Origin: Mnemiopsis leidyi
Lineage: Eukaryota > Ctenophora > Tentaculata > Lobata > Bolinopsidae
Assembly: GCA_000226015.1 (NCBI GenBank)
Contig: JH155461.1
Span: forward strand, 41,118 to 75,201
DNA: 34,084 nucleotides
Direction: 5' to 3'
Positions 28,393-34,084 of this stretch are shown here, piece by piece. The translations under genes were made by a program, and so were the position numbers. Numbering within the stretch: position 1 is the first letter of the stretch; each line of letters opens with the position of its first letter. The notes below the pieces were generated by a model. The model did not search any database. It was given only the letters and a program-made list of their open reading frames with translations, and was not told the origin of the DNA.

Positions 28393-30145
28393 AGGTAACA
28401 ATAATTGGCATTGAACCTGCAGGCTGTTAAACTGAAGTGTGTTCTTGGGGAAGAAATACAACAAGGGAAGTTGTAAGAGACGCAGTGGAGATGGAACTAA
28501 TAGTGAATACAGGCGTCTAAAATATTCTCTTGTTACGAGTTTTTGTATCGATATCAGTTATTGGGTTGCCACGTTAATTTTCTTGTTTCACTTGTTTGTT
28601 AAAAACCCAAAACGTCAAATGTATGACACAGTGTGTACGCGTAAATCGCTGTTTGAGAAAAATAATTTCAAAATAAGTACTGTTGGAGGGTAGAGTAGGT
28701 CGGGCCAAATCTACCAATAAGTTTCCAAAAATAAGATAACTACCAAACCTCAAATGAATCCTCGCTCTCGGACTCGCTAGTAGCTATCAGCTGTTTGAGT
28801 CTCTACTGCAGCATTAGTCCGGCTGGTAGCTTACTATGAATGGCACACACTTGGTAGCCATGACTATGAGCACGTCCAGATAAGTGTCCAGATAGCGTCA
28901 CCGCATTTCTGATCCTAAAAACTGTGGACAACACTCCTTTTCTCTCGATTACTCTATCTGTTTGTCTCTGTTCTCTGGAGGATACAAAATTGTTTAATGC
29001 TTCAACGCAAACCTAGATCAAAATCAAATGTGAGCATGATATACATACTACAACATTTTCAAGAAACTTAACGCCGACCAAACCTGCTGCAGGCAGTTAA
29101 ACAGAGAGAGGTTCTGGTTGGTCCGAGATAGGTAATTGGGGACTCCAAAGCGCTCTCTACTTGTCAGGAAGAACTGAAACCTGGGTAAAGTTGACTAAGG
29201 ATTCTAAATTACATCTGTTTGTCACGTAAAAATGGTCAGTCACGTGATAGATACTAAGATGAAGTTTATTTCTAACTGTTTTATATTGTTTTTTTTTGAT
29301 TCGCCATATGGTTTTTAGTTATTTCTTGAAGGTAGCAATTAAACAGGCATATAAATCGCAAATACAACTACTTAGGGATTCGTACCTACCTCATAATATT
29401 ATCTTCTGCGCCGACTCGATTCTACAATCTACATTGCCCAAAGTCAGTAATTCAACTGAAAGATTAGGGTTTGATACATGAAATAAGAAAAAGATTGTAT
29501 CATTGACAATGTTTTATTTTGACAATGAGAAAATGATTTGACACTGAGAAAATAATAAACAACAAATTATATACAATCATATGGTCTCAGATTTAAAAAA
29601 ATTTAAATCATACTGAAGGGTTTGCTTACTCACGTCACATGGTCAACATGGTCAACATTGAATAGTTTGGACTTCAGCCCAGCTTCAAAACTGCATACTG
29701 TACTTAGGATTATGTATTTACGATATTTTGGCAAAACTTTGGAAATTCTATAAACCTGAATAAATAGACTGAATTGACGATTGAATTTACGATTGAAATT
29801 TGAACCACACACTATTAAACTTCAATTTTTCTAGATTGATTGAGCAATAAAACATGCAGTATTGGATACCAACATCAACCTCAAAACTCAGGAAATTTAG
29901 GTAGCCACTAATGAATGATTTTGACAATTGGACATCATAAACTCAAATTCATATATATGTTCAAAAACAAAAAAATGAAAATACAGTAATTACAACAGCT
30001 ATCTTTAAAAGGAAGGGTTGGATATCATGTAGCAAGAAGAAAGTTTAAATGTTATAGAGGGTCAGGTGTTAAAGAGTAAACACAATCTACAACTTTCCAA
30101 CTTTGTTTTACATGATATGTATGAAGAAAACACACAATTTGTTAC
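28393..30145. other. Long stretch without a supported gene
   Basis: Short ORFs at 28439-28693, 29296-29481 and 29630-29812 have no recognisable motifs; the first has a hydrophobic stretch but no context. A GTCAACATG duplication lies at about 29641-29657. The last 600 bases include the 3' flank of the minus-strand insertase gene. Confidence 0.5.
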
Positions 30146-31717
30146 TCAATCTTGAACATCAGCTTTGCTTTTCAACCGAGGTAAATGCACAATCTCCTTC
30201 TCACAAAACTCAATATCATCCAACAATGATCTCTGTAAGTCGAGTAATTTTTGACGTTTGGCATATCTTTCATAGTGTTGCATTTTCTCAGATTGGAGCT
30301 TACTTAGCTCCTTTTCACACTCCTCTAATTCATCAAGTAGATTGCTATGGGTTTCCAGCAAGTCACTTTTAAGTACTTCGTACTCTCCCTCTTCCTCTGA
30401 ACTGAGCATATATTGAAATTTCTGCTTCCTTTCTGTAATTGCTATTTTTCTTTCCATTGTTTCTAAACGGCTTTTACTTTTTTCAGCTCCTGCAATTTTG
30501 TCCTGTAATAATTTCTGTTGGGTAGTAAGTTGAGCAGTGAGAGGGCTAGACAATTTTTCTAACAGAGGCATGTTTTTTAGTTCTTCTTCACAGTAACTGA
30601 GATCTTCTTCGAATGCAGCTGTGGAGTCACTTTGAAGTTTCTTTTGCACTTCAATGGTGGATTTTAGCACCTCCAAATCTCCTTCCTTCCAAAGTTTTGC
30701 CAACTCATTTTCCCGAATTGAGGCTTCATTGGGAACAACATTACCTGCATCTTTACTACCCACTAGCTGCACAGCCTTTGGAGTAGTGTCAACAATAGGG
30801 AGAGATCCATATGCAGCTAGTTTTTCTGAGTACTCAACAAGTCCAACTTTTGTACGAAATAAGTCTAGGCGCAGCAAAGTATCAATGAAATACAATCTAG
30901 TCAAATTAGAAGCACTCCAATAGATCAAAACACTAGCAGGTAAAGTTGCTTGAGCAGCCAATGCACAAAAAGTAAAAAGAAACCACTTTTTCTTATGAGC
31001 AGTTATTATAGCCGATTTTTCAGAGTCTGGTAAACTTAGGACATATCTCTTTGCAATTGCAGATATCATTAAGGCATTGACAAAAGATAAAACCCTATGA
31101 GGGTCAGATAAGCAAAGGCTTTGGATCCATAGAAAAGGTGTGTTTAAGAGTGGCAAATAATTCATTTCTGAGAGTCCATAAACAGCACTGAAATTCAAAG
31201 CAAGAACACAACAACCTGGTAGAAAATACTTTAGAAGAGTAAAAGAACTGGGAATTCCTTCAGTTTTTCTGAGTGATTCAGCTTCTTTCAACCTTTTAAT
31301 TGATGCCACTAAATCACCAGAAATTTTTGAAATTAAGGCTTCTTTTTGTAGTCGAATAACGGGTAGCTTAGCCATCATACTCTTTTCAAGCTGAACATGG
31401 GCTGGCAGGGTAACCAAACGCCCAGCAATACCAGCTCCTACCAGAACACCCCACCAGGGCAAACCAGTAGATATTTGAAGTATGTCCAGAGCGTTTTGGT
31501 ACATGTAAGGTAACTGATCAAGAACTGAACTTGGTTCTGTGATAACCGAGGTTGAGTGTAACTTTGCAAGCTGATTTTCTGGACTTAAAATCTCCCCAAG
31601 GAAGTTCTGATCCTTTATTGCACTGACAGATGTAGTTGAAGTAGCACTCAAACATCTTGTTGCATTGAGAAGGTTGGATACTTTCCTGCACCCATTTGGG
31701 AGGTATCGAATTATCAT
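30146..31717 (-). CDS. OXA1L: Mitochondrial inner-membrane insertase, OXA1/YidC family, long coiled-coil tail
   Basis: An uninterrupted 523-codon frame. Residues 1-30 are rich in Arg, Ser and Thr with few acidic residues, as in a mitochondrial presequence. The YidC/Oxa1 domain spans about 75-295: GLPWWG (85-90) opens the first helix, which carries the expected Arg (about 100, AGRLVTLP); a Lys/Arg-rich matrix loop follows; then a helix at 162-182, LWIQSLCLSDPHRVL before the next helix, and the last helices with LPASVLIYWSASNLTRLYF. These proteins insert respiratory-chain subunits, many from mitochondrial ribosomes, into the inner membrane. The tail from 330 to 523 is highly charged coiled coil with a recurring CEKEL motif, about twice the length of the human OXA1L tail. 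COX18 usually lacks such a tail, so OXA1L is preferred, though divergence leaves the orthology open. ATG at 31717 is the first Met after a pyrimidine-free AAGAATATA leader. No introns. Confidence 0.85.
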   Translation of the reverse strand: MIIRYLPNGCRKVSNLLNATRCLSATSTTSVSAIKDQNFLGEILSPENQLAKLHSTSVITEPSSVLDQLPYMYQNALDILQISTGLPWWGVLVGAGIAGRLVTLPAHVQLEKSMMAKLPVIRLQKEALISKISGDLVASIKRLKEAESLRKTEGIPSSFTLLKYFLPGCCVLALNFSAVYGLSEMNYLPLLNTPFLWIQSLCLSDPHRVLSFVNALMISAIAKRYVLSLPDSEKSAIITAHKKKWFLFTFCALAAQATLPASVLIYWSASNLTRLYFIDTLLRLDLFRTKVGLVEYSEKLAAYGSLPIVDTTPKAVQLVGSKDAGNVVPNEASIRENELAKLWKEGDLEVLKSTIEVQKKLQSDSTAAFEEDLSYCEEELKNMPLLEKLSSPLTAQLTTQQKLLQDKIAGAEKSKSRLETMERKIAITERKQKFQYMLSSEEEGEYEVLKSDLLETHSNLLDELEECEKELSKLQSEKMQHYERYAKRQKLLDLQRSLLDDIEFCEKEIVHLPRLKSKADVQD

Positions 31718-31972
31718 TATATTCTTCTTCCTTCACACAAAGCAATTGGTCAATGAAATTCTAGTTCCACTGGCTAGGTCTTTATAAAATACATTATCTA
31801 AGATTAAAAAGATATGATTACAAACATGATTAAAATTGTTTTATCATACATGAGGTGCAGAAAATACATGAGGTGCAAAAAATTCGATGCTGAAAAATGT
31901 TAGCTAAACTCAAATCAGGAACAAAATAATAAATAATAAAAATCAAATTTTACAAGGTGGGAATACCATCAA
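31718..31972. promoter_or_regulatory. 5' flank of the insertase gene and RT pseudogene
   Basis: AT-rich, 255 bases between the insertase start and the opposite-strand RT fragment. It should hold the insertase promoter (minus strand), but I see no TATA or other element clear enough to place. A duplicated TACATGAGGTGCARAAAA occurs at about 31848-31880. Confidence 0.3.
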
Positions 31973-32614
31973 ATGGTGATTGATATGTCTATTGCCTTTG
32001 ATTCTATTCATGAAACCTCTATACTCAAGCTCCTTGTTAAATGTGGTTGTAGCGATGATGAAGTGAGATTAGTTCGGCTGTTGCTTTCTAATACCATACT
32101 AAGAGTCAATGTCAACGACACTATATCTGTTAAGTTTCAGAGTCTTCTTGGCATTTTTCAAGGTGACTGTCTGTCTGGGTGTCTGTTTACCCTTGGGCTT
32201 GCTGGCGCCTTGTGTGACCTTAGAATCCAACTCTTCATTGAAATCGACAGGCCCAATCCCCCAATAACAAAACTTGGACTTCCCCTGGACACTGAGTATG
32301 CTGATGATGTTGATTTAATCAATGAAGAGGAGGAAAACTTAAAAACCATTTTTTCTTTGGCAACTGAGATTCTAAATGATTGGAACCTCTTTGTCAATGA
32401 AGATTAAACTGACTTCACTCATGTGTACTTAGTTAGTTCAGGCGAGAAAGATGAGCAAGGTAACTTGATTGCTGACAATAAGTTGTGGAGAAGGGGTATT
32501 ACCCGTGGTTCAATGTTGTGCAGTAAGGACCACACCAATCGGCGGATTAGTCTAGGTTATGTTGCCTTAAACAAGTATAACAAAGCCTGTTTGAACCCTG
32601 ACCCTCACCAGTAG
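31973..32614 (+). pseudogene. Non-LTR-type reverse transcriptase fragment with one in-frame stop
   Basis: The frame starts at 31973 (VIDMSIAFDSIHETS, RT motif A with the first catalytic Asp), continues to FQGDCLSGCLFTL (motif B) and TEYADDVDLI (motif C, residues 109-112, with the catalytic Asp pair), then reaches FVNED-TAA at 32405. The same frame then continues openly, TDFTHVYLVSSGEKDEQGNL ... SKDHTNRRISLGYVALNKYN, to 32612. In related elements the interrupted position is normally Lys, so TAA is a simple point mutation from AAA. The fragment covers the palm of the RT and part of the thumb; 5' ORF1, endonuclease and 3' end are missing. Sequence before 31973 is not recognisably RT, so this is a truncated dead copy inserted upstream of the insertase gene. 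Confidence 0.75.
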
Positions 32615-33236
32615 TGTCAGTGTCCCAGCATCAAGGGCCTACAAAAGCTTAAAAGCTTGTATGTCCTTTCGCCAGCTGTTCCGATGAGTTGATGAATCCG
32701 GATTTTTAAAACCAAACTTGGGATAGTGATTTGGGGCACTTAGACCATGTTCCAGCGATTTTTAAAGAATGACTATGATTGGTATGAACAATGTGAAGAG
32801 GACCTGACCTTTGATAGCCCGAAATGACCTCCCAAATTCCCGGAACCGATGGAATGAACAAAAATGAACAATTTTTTGAAAGTTCTAGAAATGTCCTAAA
32901 ACCGATTGATTAAGGTTTGTATCAATCTTACAAGTGTCCCTGTAAATTTTTGAGGCCCTGGGTTGTGGGTCGTCTAAAATGTTTGCACTGGCCTGGTTTT
33001 AAAATTGTCCATAATTTTCTCCAGATTAACTTAAGACAGTAATTATAAACAACGGCGTGGACAACGTGAGACAAAGTCAGACAAGCTGGATAAAACATTT
33101 AAAATGGACCATTTGCGCGCCGGCAAACAAACAGTTTTCTTAAATTCGCACAATTGATTTTGTCCGGCATTGCTACTTGGCGCGGTTGTCTCACCTCGTC
33201 TCACGTTGTGACCCTTTTCAAATTAAATTTGAAAAT
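32615..33236. other. Non-coding stretch with an inverted repeat
   Basis: No supported gene. ACAACGTGAGAC (33061-33072) and its exact complement (33198-33209) flank about 125 bases, possibly a MITE-like unit; a related GTTTGTCTCACGTTTG occurs at the end of the window (about 34061). AAATTAAATTTGAAAA around 33218-33233 is palindromic and leads into the GC-rich block. Confidence 0.5.
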
Positions 33237-33880
33237 ACGCCCCCCTCCGGGAGCGTGGCCGCGCTGTGCGCGGCCATGACGCCCTGCTTCGCGGCAGCAG
33301 GGCTATGCAACGTGTAGCAAGTGAAACCCGACTCACGCAGCTAGAACGGTAGACGGATATAATCTCGTAAACAAATTGCTACACGTTGTATAGTCCTGCT
33401 GCCGCGAAGTTACCTGGGGACCTCAGGCTGATTGTTGCCTGAGGGAAACGTAGAGAGAGCCGCCAGCCGCGCATCACCCGGTAACCGCGAAGCAGCAGCC
33501 TCCGACGCGCGCGAAGCGCGTGGCGGCGTGGCCGCAATGGGCACGCAATGGGTCTTGTAATCTTTGCCCTGCGTTGCAGCCCATTTTCAATTCAAATTAA
33601 AATTCAATTGAAAATATGGGGCAGCAGCTTCACTGCCGCGCCGTGCGCAGTGCATAGTGGCTGCCAGCTGCCGCCGCCCTTCGCGGCAGCAGGTCAGGTT
33701 GTCGAGGTGTTGTTACCCGACTTGCGCGCGGATCGCAACTTGCTGCTCTCCTGGCGAGAACGTTAGACGTTAGACGGATATCATCTAATCACAAATCAAC
33801 TTGCTAAGCTAACGTAGCCCTGTGGCTCGCGCTGCGCGCGCACTATCGGGACGCTGTGTGACTGAGTGACTCACACTATG
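33237..33880. mobile_element. GC-rich foldback repeat, two diverged modules
   Basis: Sharp rise in GC compared with everything to its left. Module 1: a 33-base arm at 33287-33319 (CTTCGCGGCAGCAGGGCTAT...) and its complement at 33377-33409 with two mismatches, around a 57-base loop containing GTAGACGGATATAATCT. Module 2 (33679-33830) repeats CTTCGCGGCAGCAGG, CCCGACT, TAGACGGATATCATCT, AACTTGCT and CGTAGCCCTG in the same order. Smaller hairpins: GGCCGCGC (33257-33264)/(33268-33275), CTGCCGC (33668-33674)/(33683-33689), CGCGCGAAGCGCG near 33515. No real coding frame. Right boundary uncertain. Confidence 0.7.
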
Positions 33881-34084
33881 AGCTTTTGAATATGCGTCAC
33901 GCGTCCGTCCTAATTTCGCGCTAAGCTTGCACAGGGATATACGTGTTTAGCAACTCGTCAACAGGTCAGGCAACATCTGACAAGGTGATTTGGCCTGGCC
34001 GGAAGACACAACACCTAGTAAAGGCAATACGTGCGGATTAAAATTAATATCTCTTTATCTGTTTGTCTCACGTTTGACGAGATG
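33881..34084. other. Right end of window, nothing recognised
   Basis: No gene. Includes GGCCTGGCCGG and the GTTTGTCTCACGTTTG sequence related to 33191-33209, so the foldback/MITE region probably continues beyond the window. Confidence 0.4.

Noticed and set aside
31518..31745. 75-codon minus-strand ORF overlapping the start of the insertase gene
   Set aside because: Out of frame with the insertase presequence and without motifs.
33237..33880. Bacterial contamination or horizontal transfer explaining the high GC
   Set aside because: No coding frame or bacterial gene is present, and the block has foldback-repeat structure joined smoothly to AT-rich flanks; left as a coverage check only.

Overview
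The window looks like a TE-rich, AT-rich invertebrate nuclear genome. Evidence for a eukaryote: GT/AG introns of 140-190 bases in the gene at 2448-3339, a mitochondrial OXA1-type insertase on one long exon, and remnants of metazoan-type mobile elements (non-LTR reverse transcriptase, Penelope-like element, hAT transposase). Several transposon proteins resemble multicopy families that I associate with cnidarians, sponges and other marine invertebrates. That placement is from memory and tentative; no rRNA or diagnostic host gene fixes the phylum.

Layout. 1-1.3 kb: minus-strand exons of a possible SLC10-like membrane protein and a CCPGC-motif protein. 1.3-2.4 kb: AT-rich sequence with a 162-base tandem duplication. 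2.4-3.3 kb: the clearest spliced gene (three exons, 187 residues, function unknown). 3.4-6.0 kb: three copies of a repeat family (R1) carrying a perfect 14-bp hairpin; the first copy forms the probable 3' UTR of the spliced gene. 6.9-7.3 kb: a GC-rich ORF of ORF1 type, with a decayed relative at 25.3 kb. 7.4-12.2 kb: two degenerate copies (A and B) of one transposase-like gene. 13.2 kb: Penelope-like RT fragment. 16-17.5 kb: short ORFs and a hAT transposase fragment.

17.8-22.9 kb is the most structured part. It is a tandem array of a 1.17-kb unit, interrupted by a 2.06-kb TIR transposon flanked by a 5-base duplication. That transposon encodes a frameshifted conserved protein and is itself broken by a 0.57-kb insertion with a perfect 16-bp hairpin and an assembly gap. 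23-28.4 kb holds small tandem repeats, coding debris and a 1.9-kb element bounded by 240-base inverted repeats.

30.1-31.7 kb (minus) is the best host gene: an OXA1/YidC-family mitochondrial insertase with an unusually long coiled-coil tail containing an internal repeat. It is followed by an RT pseudogene with one internal stop (32.0-32.6 kb) and a GC-rich foldback element at the right end (33.2-33.9 kb).

Apart from the insertase and the three-exon gene, almost all coding sequence here is mobile-element debris. I see no gene cluster that would form a new multi-gene system. The most informative signals are the nested insertion, the array, the paired degenerate transposase copies and the insertase tail.
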